Positions 45,382 through 54,882 of a DNA stretch of 56,880 nt are shown piece by piece; the first letter of the stretch is position 1, and the number at the start of each line of letters is the position of its first letter. The notes beneath the pieces are model-generated. The model was not told the origin of the DNA. It saw nothing but the letters and a program-made list of their open reading frames with translations, and ran no database searches. A program made the position numbers and the translations under genes. This DNA comes from Myxococcales bacterium (GTDB lineage: Bacteria; Myxococcota_A; Polyangia; Polyangiales; Ga0077539). The DNA lies in contig JAUSAZ010000080.1 of the NCBI GenBank assembly GCA_030652255.1, positions 1-56,880 of the forward strand, in the 5' to 3' direction.

Positions 45382-46077
45382 TCACAGGTCCTTCATGTGG
45401 CGCAGTACCTCCCGCAAGACACTCTCGATGCCGCCCTCCTCGTTCAGTTGCCCGATCACGGCCCCGCGAAATCCCTTCAGGCCGTGGAAGCCGTCGTACA
45501 CGGTCGTTCTCCGGAAGGCATCGAGTTGCTCCGCGCTTGGGTCCGGCCACCCTGGTAGTTGATCCGCGTGACTACCCACGAGGATGATGTGCGGCGCGTT
45601 CATTTTGCCCGCTTCTGTCTGCCACGTCCCGATTCTCTCCGCGTCCGAGCAGGCGCGATCGATGTGTCCCTGCTGGCCCTCGATGACGTGCTTCAGATTC
45701 ACGACGTAGATGACCAGGCCGGCACTGCCTGCTTGTGCTGCACGCTCGTACTGCTCCCGCCAGACGACATCTCGATCGTCAGCGCCGCCACCGACGTCTG
45801 CGATTTGCTTCGTCCGGACGACCTTCTGGTCCACCGTCTCGATGCGTACCCCGGCTCGCGGAACAGGAGCGCCAGTTGCGGTGTACTGGTCCAGTATCTT
45901 CTTCTCGACGAGGCGGGTGATCAGCGTCGTCTTGCCTGTGCGCCGCTGACCGAGAATCACAAGGGTCCGCTTGCTGAAGAATGCCTTGACATCCTCCCAG
46001 AACACGTAAATAGCAGCCCCGCCCCCGCCGCCGAAGACTGCTGCCGCGATGGCGACCGCGATGAATGGAAACGGCAT
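45382..46077 (-). CDS. Membrane-anchored P-loop GTPase
   Basis: About 231 residues from ATG 46077. Residues 1-26 form an N-terminal membrane anchor with a Gly-rich stretch. G1 is GQRRTGKTT (K49), G3 is DVGGG, and a G4-like GSHADQ occurs near residue 175. This is a small Ras/Arf-like GTPase domain of the kind found at the head of bacterial GTPase-centred conflict systems. An ORF extension to 46197 lacks a start context. First gene of a three-gene minus-strand operon that includes a tail-anchored protein. Confidence 0.68.
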   Translation of the reverse strand: MPFPFIAVAIAAAVFGGGGGAAIYVFWEDVKAFFSKRTLVILGQRRTGKTTLITRLVEKKILDQYTATGAPVPRAGVRIETVDQKVVRTKQIADVGGGADDRDVVWREQYERAAQAGSAGLVIYVVNLKHVIEGQQGHIDRACSDAERIGTWQTEAGKMNAPHIILVGSHADQLPGWPDPSAEQLDAFRRTTVYDGFHGLKGFRGAVIGQLNEEGGIESVLREVLRHMKDL

Positions 46078-46250
46078 TGTGGCCCCTCCGGCCTCACAGT
46101 TCGATGTAAAGAGGGTGCAACACCACCCGCGACCGAGACTACGCGACCAGACGTACGATAGAGCGGACACGTGCGTCAACTCCGCCGGACTCTGCACGTC
46201 CGCTTGCCCCTTCGTGGCACGTACGGACGCTATGCTGAGCGATAACTACG

Positions 46251-47296
46251 TCGGGTCTTCCTCACTCTCGATGACGTCCGTTGCGCGGGCGGTTTCACGA
46301 CCCAAATTTGGAGGGCCCAGTTCCGCAGGAAGGAGCCCCCGACGCTCAACGCATCCGCGTCCCCCTCGGCGGCCATGTTCTTCGCGCCCGACGCGGACGT
46401 TCGGATCGAGGGCCTACGCGTCGCCGAATTCGGAGTCATCCACGTCGCGTTGCAGTGCCCTCGTCGCACGGCCGCCTGTCCCCTCTGCCGCCGAGAGGCG
46501 TCGCGCATCCACAGCGCCTGCACGCGGTCGCTGGCCGACCGACCCGGGCGCTCCGTCGCACGAAGGTCGGCAGCCTGACGCGCTTCGACGCCCACCTGCG
46601 CGCCCGCTGACAGGAGGGCTGTGAGGATGCGCTGGTGCTGTGGCGTGAGGTCGGGAACCTCACTGCGCTTCCGCGGCTCGCTGCGAACTATCAGCGCCAC
46701 GTCGAGTGGTGGCGCGCCACGGGCTGGTGCGCTGCCGTGCTGCGTGCGACAGCGTCCGCGGCCCCGCGCGCGCCCTCGCCGCGGTAGGTGCGCTGGTGGC
46801 TGACGCTGCCTGCCGAGCGACTGAGCGAGGGCCAGCGGCGGTACGTCGCGCGCCTCACCGAGGCATGTGCGCCGATCCGTATCGCCCGGCAGCTCGCCGT
46901 CGGGTTCGGGGTCGTCCTCCGAGTTGGAGACGCGAGGGAGTTGGGGCCGTGGTTGGAGGAAGCGACGCAGAGCGGACTGACCTCCTTCCGCGACTTCGCG
47001 GCGGGGTTGCGGCGCGATCAGGCCTCCATCGAGGCGGCGATCCGAGAGCCGTGGAGCAACGGCCAGACCGAGGGCCAAGTCAACAAGCTCAAGGTACTCA
47101 AGCGACAGAAGTACGGGCCCGCCGGCCTGCCTCTGCTCCGTCAGCGCATGCTGGCCGCGGCAGCATGAGTGCCGGGGGGCATCGTCACCTCAGCAGGTGA
47201 GAGCAACGACGGCGCGACCACGGGCACCTCGAAACTATCGACAGCGACCGGAGGTGGGGTGCTTGTCGGTCGTCATCGAGAGTGAGGAAGACCCGA
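46251..47296 (+). mobile_element. Degenerate ISL3-family insertion sequence
   Basis: About 1.05 kb bounded by a perfect 26-bp terminal inverted repeat at 46251-46276 and 47271-47296 (outer sequence TCGGGTCTTCCTC). No matching 8-bp target duplication is visible outside the repeats. The transposase inside is broken. The element separates the GTPase operon from the CHAT-viperin cluster. Confidence 0.75.
46375..47168 (+). pseudogene. Broken ISL3-family transposase
   Basis: The N-terminal fragment (46375-46578) has the zinc-binding layout CPRRTAACPLCRREASRIHS and CTRSLADRPGR, typical of ISL3 transposases. The C-terminal fragment (46788-47168) has GLTSFRDFAAGLRRDQASIE and EPWSNGQTEGQVNKLKVLKR, QKYGPAGLPLLRQRML, the conserved ISL3 end. 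They lie in different frames with stops between, so at least one frameshift inactivates the gene. Confidence 0.75.
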
Positions 47297-47680
47297 TGTT
47301 GTTGACGTCGAGCAGATGTTGGAGGGGGGCTCCCCTCCACTTGTTCCGCCGGTGGCACGCAGGGGCTCGCGAGCAAAGCCGGCGCGGGGAAGGTTGACAT
47401 CCGAGCGCCCCGGTGGGGTCGCCAAGCGCGTGGGGACAAGGAGGCGATCCAGCCTCTCGAGAATGTTGGGCGGCGTGGGCGGCGGCATCCCACGGGGTTG
47501 CCAGCTACTTGTCGGCTTCCGCGATTGCCTGGCGGGCATAATAACACACAGCTCGGCGGGTGTCAGGTCCAAGCGCTTCTCGGCGTCCGACACGAGCGAT
47601 CGGATCGCGGGAAAAGTCTTTGCTCGCGTGACTATGGCAGTGGAGGTCGCCTCACCGGCGACTCGAAGGAGACCTGTCTC
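47297..47680. other. Intergenic region upstream of the CHAT gene
   Basis: 384 bases between the IS and the CHAT start. I see no gene and no convincing promoter match. The last bases carry an AAGGAG ribosome site at 47667-47672. Confidence 0.45.
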
Positions 47681-50600
47681 ATGGCACGACGAGATCGACG
47701 CCCCCACGGTTCCAAGCCGCGATCGCCCTACGATCGTCCATCCGACGTCAGGCTCTCGCGGGAGGCGCTCGAGGCCCAGCGCGCGTACGACGACGCGATC
47801 GACAGCACGCCCGTGGGGGTGCGCAGCAAGACGCTCCGCGAACGGGCCGAGGTCGAGTCGGCCCGGGGCCACGATCAGGCCGCGCACGTGCTCTACCTCG
47901 AAGCGGCAGCGCTGTTCGCGGAGGATGACGACGGCGCCGCCGCGGCCGCGTGCTGGTACGATCTCGGTGAGTCGTACTCCCGCCTGACCATCGGCGTTCA
48001 CGAGGAGAACCACCTGCTGGCGCGTGCCTTGTTCGAGCGCACGCTCCGGTCGCCCCTGCGTCAGCGCACGCCACTACGGCTCGCCCTCACCCACGACGCG
48101 CTGGGGAGGACCGCGCGGACCCTCGCGGCGCATCGCTCGAGTGACGAGCGGGCACTGCTCGACGAGGCCGAACGGCACCTCGGGCGCGCGTGCAGCATCA
48201 CCGAGTCACTTGGCCTGGTCGGGCTCGTCGATGCCGCGGGATACCGGCACAACCACGGCAACCTCCTGATGCAACGGGGACGCTGGGATGACGCGGAGCG
48301 AAGCTTTCGACGCGCCCTCGACCACCTCGCCGCGGCCCGACGGGATCCCGACCAGCTGGGCTTCCTCGTGCGTCGGCCGATGCGTCCTCTTGAACCCATG
48401 CTCCACCTGGGGCTCGCGCGGATGCAGTTGCAGCGCGGCCGCCGGAGCGATCTCGCATCGGCGTTGCGTGGGCTCGATCGCGTGATCCACGACGGTGACG
48501 CCCCGATGGTGGCCGAGGCCCACCTTCACGCGGCGATGGCCCTGCTCCGCGACGGTCCGTACCGGGGCGACGAAGCGCGGACTCATCTGCGTGCCGTCAC
48601 CCTCTGGGACCTCGAGCCCGACCAGCGCCGCGTCTACCTCCGCACGCTCCGAGACTCCGGGGACGCCGAGATCGCCCGGCGCGCGCTGCGCCTCGCGCTC
48701 ACGAACGCGATGCGGCGCCGCGCGGCAACGATCGCCGACCACATGGCAGACCATGGCGCGCACGAGGCCCAGGAAATCTCCCTCCTCGCGGCCGAACTCC
48801 ATGCCGACGATGGCCGCCCGGTCGAGGCCTTCCTCGCGCTCGAAGAGTCGGCCGCACTGCGATATTTTGAGAGCGTCCACGCGCAGGGCTGGAGTCCCCG
48901 GGACGCCATCTCTCTCGCGCTTGCACAGCGCCGGGACGCGACGGCCGCGGGTGCCCGGATGCTCGACGACCTCGCGTCGCGGATCGCGTACCTGCAACCC
49001 GCCGAGCTCCGCGCAGTGCTCGACGAATTCGGGCAGGCACTCGAGCGCAACCTCGTGGCGGCGGACGACCCCACCGCCGCGTCGGAGTTCCCCGGTGCCG
49101 AGGTGTTGGCCGAAACCGCCCGGGTGCAGCGGCGATTCATCGAGGCCCTGCGCCTGGCGCGTCCGGCGCCATCCGCGTCGGCGGTGCTGCGCGAGGTGGC
49201 TGGCGAGCTCGGCGCCGAGAGCTTGCACGCGAACGAGGTGCTCACGCGACGCGACCCCGAAGCTGACCACCGGACCCGCGAAGGGTCCTCGGCGCTCGAA
49301 CCGGCGGGACTGCATCGACTCCTGGACGAGCATCCCGGGGATGTTCTCCTCCGCGTCTCGCTCGGACGTGATCTCCTGGCTGTCGGCGTGTGGCTGGAAG
49401 GTGGCGCGCTCACCGGGCGCACCCTGCGTCGCCCGCTCGCCGAACATGAGACCCGCGCGCTCCTGACGCTCTACGCCTCCGCGTCCGAGCGCGGGATCGC
49501 GCCTGTGGGCAAGTCGGTCACGGACATCCTCACGGTGCTGCTCCCCGCCCTCGACGTGAACGACGCACTGCCGGAGCGCGCCATCGAACACCTGGTCGTC
49601 CTACCCTCGACGCTGGCGGCCCTGATCCCCTGGGCCGCCGCGGGCGGACCGGGGCGCACGCTCCTCGACCGCGCTGACGCGATCTCGTACCTACCCAACC
49701 TCGCCCCGCGGGTCACGCAGCAGCACGTCGCCGCCGAGCGCACGGGCACCGTGCTGGTCGCCCCCGGCATCCATTGCCACGAGCACGCCACGCGCTTCCA
49801 CGACGTCGCCTTCTCGGCATTGCGCGGAGGCGAGACAGCCCTCCTCGGCGCCGACGCGACGCGTGAGCGGATGGTCCGCGAAGCGGAGCGGGCTGACGTG
49901 GTGAGCCTGTACACCCACGGCCTCCACATCCCCCAGCACGGTGCTGCCCTCTCACTGGCAGGCGGGAGTTTCTCCCTCGATGACCTCGATTCCCGATGGT
50001 GGGGGTGCGAGCGCGTCGAGCTCTGGGCCTGCCAGTCGGGCGTCAACCACCCGACCGACTGGCTCACGCCCATGGTCGATGAGGCCTTCGGCATCGACGT
50101 GGCCTTCCACCACGTCGGCGTGCGCAGCACCATCGGCTCGCTCTGGAGCGTTCCGGCGCTCGTCACCGCCCACCTCGTGCGCCGCTACCGGGAGGGGCTC
50201 GCGGCGGGTCGCTCACCGCCGCAGGCCCTCGCCGATGCGCAGCGCTGGTGGCGCGACACAGTCGTCGCGAAGCTCCCCGGGATCCTCGCCAGCACGCCCG
50301 AATACCGCGTCTCGGACGCGATCGCGCGGCTGCTCGGGACCGACGCCTCGCGCGACGACCTCGACGCCACGCTGGGCGCAATGCAGGCCCTCATCAAGGA
50401 GTCAGATCAGGCGATGTTGTTGCGGGAGTTCTCGACGCCAGCGGCATGGGCCGGGTTTCGGTTCCTCGGGGTGGCGGGCCGACACCCAGTGGTGGGTTCA
50501 AGCGACGCCGTCCGCCCGTTGACGGCGGAAGAGCGGGCCGGGGTCGAGACCTTGCTCAGCGAGTCGCACGAGCCCGGGCAGGACGTCGATGCCTTCCACC

Positions 50601-53281
50601 GTGAACGCCTCGCCGCAGCCGTCGTGCTCGGTCACGATGAACACCCCACGCCAGAGCAGGCCACCAGGGTCGCGCGGGCCTACGCCGAGCGCGGACTCGG
50701 GAGCATGCGCCACAACCTCCTGCGTGCACTGGCGTGGGTGCACGAGGCACTCGCAGTACCCTCGCTCGCCGCAGCCGACCGCGGCGCGCTCACGGTCGAA
50801 GCCGCGTGGCTCTGGACGGAGCTCGCGCGCGGCGAGCTCGACGCCGAGCGCCTGCGACCCTTGTTCTCGACGGACCGCGTGCTGGTGCAACGCGCGCGGG
50901 CGCTGCTTGGCGGGTGCGCGGCGGCCTCCGAGGCGCCCCTGCTTCGGGCGTGGGTCGATCGCCTCGACCAGCGCACCCCGGCACCCGCCGATGAGGATCT
51001 TCGCCGCTGGCCCTCGCTGCGCGGCGCCGTAGAGACGTGCGTCGGTCGCTGGTCGAAGCTGCGCGCGGCGGCCCTCGCCGTCGAGTGGTTGCTGTCGTGC
51101 GACGAGGTGCCTCAGGCGATTGTTCGCGAAGGCATCGACCTTGCCGACACGGCGATCGGGGCCGGAGGCACACGCGACACGTATTTTGTCGCGCAGCGAC
51201 TACTCAGCAGCCGCTCGATGCTGGCCTTGCGCGTTGGGCAGATCAGCCCTCCGCCACCACCACACGTGCTCTCGGCCCGCGAGATCGCGCGGAGTGCGGA
51301 GTGGCATGCGCGGGCTGACGAGGCGAACCCTGACCTCGGCGTCGATGGGCGCACCGTGGCATCGGAGGCCCTCGACCGCCTCGAAGGCATCCACTGGGGC
51401 ACGGTCGATGACGATCTGACCGACTTCTGGGACTCGACGGGGACACCCGGGGTCGCATGGCAGCGCGTCGCGTCGGCCTACTTCACGACGAAGTTTCGCG
51501 GCGCGTCGGAGCCGCGCCTCGCGCTGCACCACCTCGCCTCGATGCAGCTCGGCGCCGACCTCCGCGTGGGCGCACTGCACCGCCAGGCGCACCTGCTGCC
51601 GGTGGACGCGGGCGGCGAGCTGCCAGGCACGGCGGCGTGGTCGCGCGAGCACGTGCTCCAGGGCCTCGAGGACCTCGCCAGGCTGGCGGAATTCGACGCG
51701 GCGAGCGCGAGCGTGCGGCCGTCGTCCGTCGATGGGTTTCGCCAGTCCGCGGCCGAACTACTCGACCTGGGCGCCCGGTCATCCATGGTGCACACGGCAT
51801 GGGACGTCGCCTCCACCGTGACCGAAGACCAGGACAATCTGGCGGCGGCTCGCACGGGCGCCTTCCTCATCGAGCGCGCCCTCCTCCCGGCCGACGCCGC
51901 GATGCACGAAAACTGGAACCGCGTGCGAGCAGGTGCGGCCACCCTCGTGGACGGCTCCCCTGATGCACCCGCCGGAGCGCTCACGGCCTTCCTGCAGAAC
52001 CTTGCACCGCCCCGACGTATCGACGACCTCGAAGCGTGGCTTCGCGGGGTCCCGGCGGGCCGCGTCGTACTCGGTGCTTCGATCGGCGCCGGCGGCGAGC
52101 TCCTGCTGAGCGTGGTGGGCGGGGTCGATGGCGGGCCGTTCATGCAAACGAGCGCGTCCTCGGACAGGCTGGGTTGGCAGGTGCTCGAAGACCTGCGTGG
52201 CTTGCTCTCCCCCGACTCGATCGACCACACGCCCCACCGCGGGACGGACGCGACGCGGGCCGACGCCCTCGCGCACCTGTGCACACTCCTCGATGGTCTG
52301 CTGGGGCGCTGCTTCGCTGGCCTCCCCCACGACCGCCCGCAGATGCTCTCGGTCTTCGCGCCTGGTGCCTTGCGAGCCCTGCCCTGGTGGGCGCTCACGG
52401 CGGGCGGCGTCGCTCTCCGCGACCGCTTCGCGGCGGTCACCCACCTGCCGTTCCTGGGCTTCGGCAGCGGCGCGCCTTCTGGCGATGGGTCGCGCGTGTT
52501 CTGCGCGTTCGGCGAGGAGCGGGAGGTGGGCGAGACGCGCTTCGGCGCCTGCGCCGTGGAGTCCCTTCGCACGTACTTCCCCGGAACCCTCGCCGCCGAA
52601 CCGTCGGATACCTCGCGCGGATCGACCATCGTCGAGACAGCGCTGCTCTCGGAGGTCGCCGCTCAGGTCGAGGCCGTGCGCTGGTACGGCGTCGGGACGC
52701 CCTTCACGATGAACCCGAGCACCGAGGGGCTGGCCCTCTCGGACGGCCGCACCCTCACGAGACGCAACCTCCTGGGGACGGTGCTGCCGCGCTGCCGCCG
52801 CGTGGAGTACTGGGCAGCCACCGCCGATGCAGGCGCGCTGATCGCCACGACGACGGGCGATCGGGAGGTGTTTCCACAACTCGTCTGGAGCGCGCTCGCA
52901 GCGGGCGCAGGCGGCGTGCTCGACCTGGCGTGGCCGGTTCACGATCTCGTGAAGGCACTGGTCTGTGAGCGGTTCGGGATCGTGGTGCGGCACCACGAGG
53001 TGCCCGGCCCCGTGGCTCTCGGGCTCGCGCTGCGCGGGATCGCCGCGGTGTTGGCCCGGTGGAGTCACGAGGCACCGCGCTTCGACTCGACGAGGGCCGC
53101 GCTGGCCTGGCTCGACGAGGGCCGTCGCGTCCAGGCGCGCGAGGCGGGCCTGGACGTCGGCGCGGTGGTACCCTTTGCGCCGCACGCCGACGCTCCGTGC
53201 GTAGGCGACGACGTCGATACGCTCGTGCGCGTCTGTACCTCGACGATGCAGCTCGGAGCCTTCCGTTGGTGGGGCAACTGA
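47681..53281 (+). CDS. Giant double-CHAT (caspase-like) protease
   Basis: A 1866-residue protein from ATG 47681 behind AAGGAG. The N-terminal 500 residues are helical, TPR-like repeats (for example GNLLMQRGRWDDAERSFRRA). The first CHAT domain has H746 in LYTHGLHIPQHG and C784 in ELWACQSGVN, then GVRSTIGSLWSVP, giving an intact His/Cys peptidase dyad. After a second helical region, a C-terminal CHAT copy has RWYGVGTPF in place of the His segment and EYWAATADAG with Ala1713 where Cys should be, so it looks catalytically dead. Its stop overlaps the next start. Probable role: protease effector activated by a sensor or signal. Confidence 0.85.
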   Translation: MARRDRRPHGSKPRSPYDRPSDVRLSREALEAQRAYDDAIDSTPVGVRSKTLRERAEVESARGHDQAAHVLYLEAAALFAEDDDGAAAAACWYDLGESYSRLTIGVHEENHLLARALFERTLRSPLRQRTPLRLALTHDALGRTARTLAAHRSSDERALLDEAERHLGRACSITESLGLVGLVDAAGYRHNHGNLLMQRGRWDDAERSFRRALDHLAAARRDPDQLGFLVRRPMRPLEPMLHLGLARMQLQRGRRSDLASALRGLDRVIHDGDAPMVAEAHLHAAMALLRDGPYRGDEARTHLRAVTLWDLEPDQRRVYLRTLRDSGDAEIARRALRLALTNAMRRRAATIADHMADHGAHEAQEISLLAAELHADDGRPVEAFLALEESAALRYFESVHAQGWSPRDAISLALAQRRDATAAGARMLDDLASRIAYLQPAELRAVLDEFGQALERNLVAADDPTAASEFPGAEVLAETARVQRRFIEALRLARPAPSASAVLREVAGELGAESLHANEVLTRRDPEADHRTREGSSALEPAGLHRLLDEHPGDVLLRVSLGRDLLAVGVWLEGGALTGRTLRRPLAEHETRALLTLYASASERGIAPVGKSVTDILTVLLPALDVNDALPERAIEHLVVLPSTLAALIPWAAAGGPGRTLLDRADAISYLPNLAPRVTQQHVAAERTGTVLVAPGIHCHEHATRFHDVAFSALRGGETALLGADATRERMVREAERADVVSLYTHGLHIPQHGAALSLAGGSFSLDDLDSRWWGCERVELWACQSGVNHPTDWLTPMVDEAFGIDVAFHHVGVRSTIGSLWSVPALVTAHLVRRYREGLAAGRSPPQALADAQRWWRDTVVAKLPGILASTPEYRVSDAIARLLGTDASRDDLDATLGAMQALIKESDQAMLLREFSTPAAWAGFRFLGVAGRHPVVGSSDAVRPLTAEERAGVETLLSESHEPGQDVDAFHRERLAAAVVLGHDEHPTPEQATRVARAYAERGLGSMRHNLLRALAWVHEALAVPSLAAADRGALTVEAAWLWTELARGELDAERLRPLFSTDRVLVQRARALLGGCAAASEAPLLRAWVDRLDQRTPAPADEDLRRWPSLRGAVETCVGRWSKLRAAALAVEWLLSCDEVPQAIVREGIDLADTAIGAGGTRDTYFVAQRLLSSRSMLALRVGQISPPPPPHVLSAREIARSAEWHARADEANPDLGVDGRTVASEALDRLEGIHWGTVDDDLTDFWDSTGTPGVAWQRVASAYFTTKFRGASEPRLALHHLASMQLGADLRVGALHRQAHLLPVDAGGELPGTAAWSREHVLQGLEDLARLAEFDAASASVRPSSVDGFRQSAAELLDLGARSSMVHTAWDVASTVTEDQDNLAAARTGAFLIERALLPADAAMHENWNRVRAGAATLVDGSPDAPAGALTAFLQNLAPPRRIDDLEAWLRGVPAGRVVLGASIGAGGELLLSVVGGVDGGPFMQTSASSDRLGWQVLEDLRGLLSPDSIDHTPHRGTDATRADALAHLCTLLDGLLGRCFAGLPHDRPQMLSVFAPGALRALPWWALTAGGVALRDRFAAVTHLPFLGFGSGAPSGDGSRVFCAFGEEREVGETRFGACAVESLRTYFPGTLAAEPSDTSRGSTIVETALLSEVAAQVEAVRWYGVGTPFTMNPSTEGLALSDGRTLTRRNLLGTVLPRCRRVEYWAATADAGALIATTTGDREVFPQLVWSALAAGAGGVLDLAWPVHDLVKALVCERFGIVVRHHEVPGPVALGLALRGIAAVLARWSHEAPRFDSTRAALAWLDEGRRVQAREAGLDVGAVVPFAPHADAPCVGDDVDTLVRVCTSTMQLGAFRWWGN

Positions 53282-54273
53282 TGAACCCGACGAGGACGCA
53301 CGAGCCCATCACTGACTGGTCGCGCGAGGGCCGCGCGCGGCTCGTCCGGGAGCAGGGCGACCGTATGCGCGCGCTGCTCGAAGAGGCGTTCGAGACGTTC
53401 CTTGACGACAAGGAGGTGGGCCTCGCGGCGTTCAGATTCCGCACCGACGACCCTGTCGCCGAGGCAGTCGAGTGGTGCGTCGAGCGCTTCCAGATCGCCG
53501 ACATCGACCCGGGTCAATTGCACGATGGGTCGAGCTCGTGGCGGCTGTTCACCGAGGTCTCGTTCTGGCTCTCGCAGCGCCAGACCGCGGCGGGGTATCG
53601 ACGCGCGCTCGCGCACCGCAGGGATGGGGACGCGGACGTAGGGGAGGCGCCGTCCACCGACGAATCGCCGGAGACCGTCGCCACGCGCGACATCGACGCG
53701 CGCCGCGTGCGCGAGCGCATCATCGACGGGGTCAGCGCGCTGCGAGACACCTGCTGCGCTGCCCTCGTCGGTTGGTGGCTCATCGGATCGGCCCGACAGC
53801 GCCGCGTCTGGTTCGCGAACGACGACCTGGTAGATGAGTGGAACGCCGCTCTCACCGCGGATCATGGTCGCACCTCGAAGGAGCGCTCGTTCCACATCGC
53901 AGACGCACTGTTCCGCTACCTCGCACTCTTCGCGGGCCTGGTGCGGCGAGACGGCGACGAGTCGCACCGGGCGTGCGTGCAGACGTGGTTCGACAGCTGC
54001 CACGATGAGCCGCCCTACGAGGCACCGCGCGCCGCGGTCCGCGCGGCGCTCGGCGGCCTGCCGTCGAGGCAGATGACCACCCTGCGCCACGACGGCGTGA
54101 CAACGCTCATCCGGCGCTGCGTCGCGCTGACGGATCGCTCGTGGCTGGAGGTCGATCCGCTGGTGAACGCGCTGTCGCAGAGCAGCCTGCGCCTCTCGCT
54201 CCTTCACCGCTTCAAAATCGAGGACGACGATCTCGAAGCGCGGATCCGCTCGCTGAAGGGAGCCTCGGAATGA
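53281..54273 (+). CDS. Unknown protein coupled to the CHAT protease
   Basis: A 330-residue soluble, mainly helical protein. ATG 53281 overlaps the CHAT stop (TGATG) and the end overlaps the next gene by ATGA. Visible features: a conserved-looking SWRLFTEVSFWLSQRQTAAG segment and acidic/Thr-rich linker near residue 115. No catalytic motif or named domain that I recognise. Tight coupling on both sides suggests a stoichiometric partner, perhaps a regulator or substrate of the protease; that is inference. Confidence 0.65.
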   Translation: MNPTRTHEPITDWSREGRARLVREQGDRMRALLEEAFETFLDDKEVGLAAFRFRTDDPVAEAVEWCVERFQIADIDPGQLHDGSSSWRLFTEVSFWLSQRQTAAGYRRALAHRRDGDADVGEAPSTDESPETVATRDIDARRVRERIIDGVSALRDTCCAALVGWWLIGSARQRRVWFANDDLVDEWNAALTADHGRTSKERSFHIADALFRYLALFAGLVRRDGDESHRACVQTWFDSCHDEPPYEAPRAAVRAALGGLPSRQMTTLRHDGVTTLIRRCVALTDRSWLEVDPLVNALSQSSLRLSLLHRFKIEDDDLEARIRSLKGASE

Positions 54274-54824
54274 CCTCTCGACCACCACCCACCCGGGTCA
54301 TGCTCGACGCGATGGTGCTCGGCACCGACGATGACCGCGACGCCTGGGGCGACCTCCTCGCCTCGCACCGCGCCGGGGACGTCTGGCGCGAAGCCGTGGA
54401 GCGCCGTCGTAGCATGGACGCCTTCGCCGCCGTTCTCGCGACGCACCGTTGGCTCGCCACCCCGGCGCTCGTCCTGCGCCGTGCGATGCGCCGCGCGCGC
54501 GGCCCCGCGTGGCCGGGCGCCACGCTCGACCTCTCGTCGCCCCTGACGGCTTCACTCGGCCCCTCCGCCGCCTCGAGCGTCACGCTCCACCAGGGCGAGA
54601 CGCGCGTACTGGCGGTCACGCCCGGCGACGCCGTGCGCGTGGAGCTGCCCGCCGACACGCAACTCCGACGCCTCACTGAACAGGGCGAGGAGCCCTTCGA
54701 CGCGCCCGGGTGGGAGATGGAGGCTGGCGACGGCGTGATCGTCCTCATCGCGGTTCGGGACGACGGCACACCGGTGGCCGCGTTGGTGCTCGCGGAGAAG
54801 GCAATCGGGGAAAACGCCGACTGA
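54270..54824 (+). CDS. Unknown small protein in the CHAT-viperin cluster
   Basis: A 184-residue protein from ATG 54270, overlapping the previous stop. N-terminal half helical and Arg-rich; C-terminal half beta-rich (RVLAVTPGDAVRVELPADTQ; GVIVLIAVRDDGTPVAALVL). No named domain recognised. It is followed by a 58-base gap with a perfect inverted repeat before viperin. Confidence 0.6.
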   Translation: MTSRPPPTRVMLDAMVLGTDDDRDAWGDLLASHRAGDVWREAVERRRSMDAFAAVLATHRWLATPALVLRRAMRRARGPAWPGATLDLSSPLTASLGPSAASSVTLHQGETRVLAVTPGDAVRVELPADTQLRRLTEQGEEPFDAPGWEMEAGDGVIVLIAVRDDGTPVAALVLAEKAIGENAD

Positions 54825-54839
54825 GCGGGGCCTATCCGT

Positions 54840-54875
54840 CCGAGCGTCGCGCCCCAATGGCGTCACGACGCTCGG
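54840..54875 (+). promoter_or_regulatory. Inverted repeat overlapping the viperin ribosome site
   Basis: A perfect 10-bp inverted repeat (CCGAGCGTCG at 54840-54849 and CGACGCTCGG at 54866-54875) with a 16-base loop. The GGAGG ribosome site at 54874-54878 begins in the 3' arm. Either an operator palindrome or an RNA hairpin that partly masks the start of the viperin message. Confidence 0.5.
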
Positions 54876-54882
54876 AGGCCTC

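Noticed and set aside
46230..47078. A 282-residue minus-strand frame
   Set aside because: It lies across the ISL3 element and reads as an antisense shadow of the transposase pieces.
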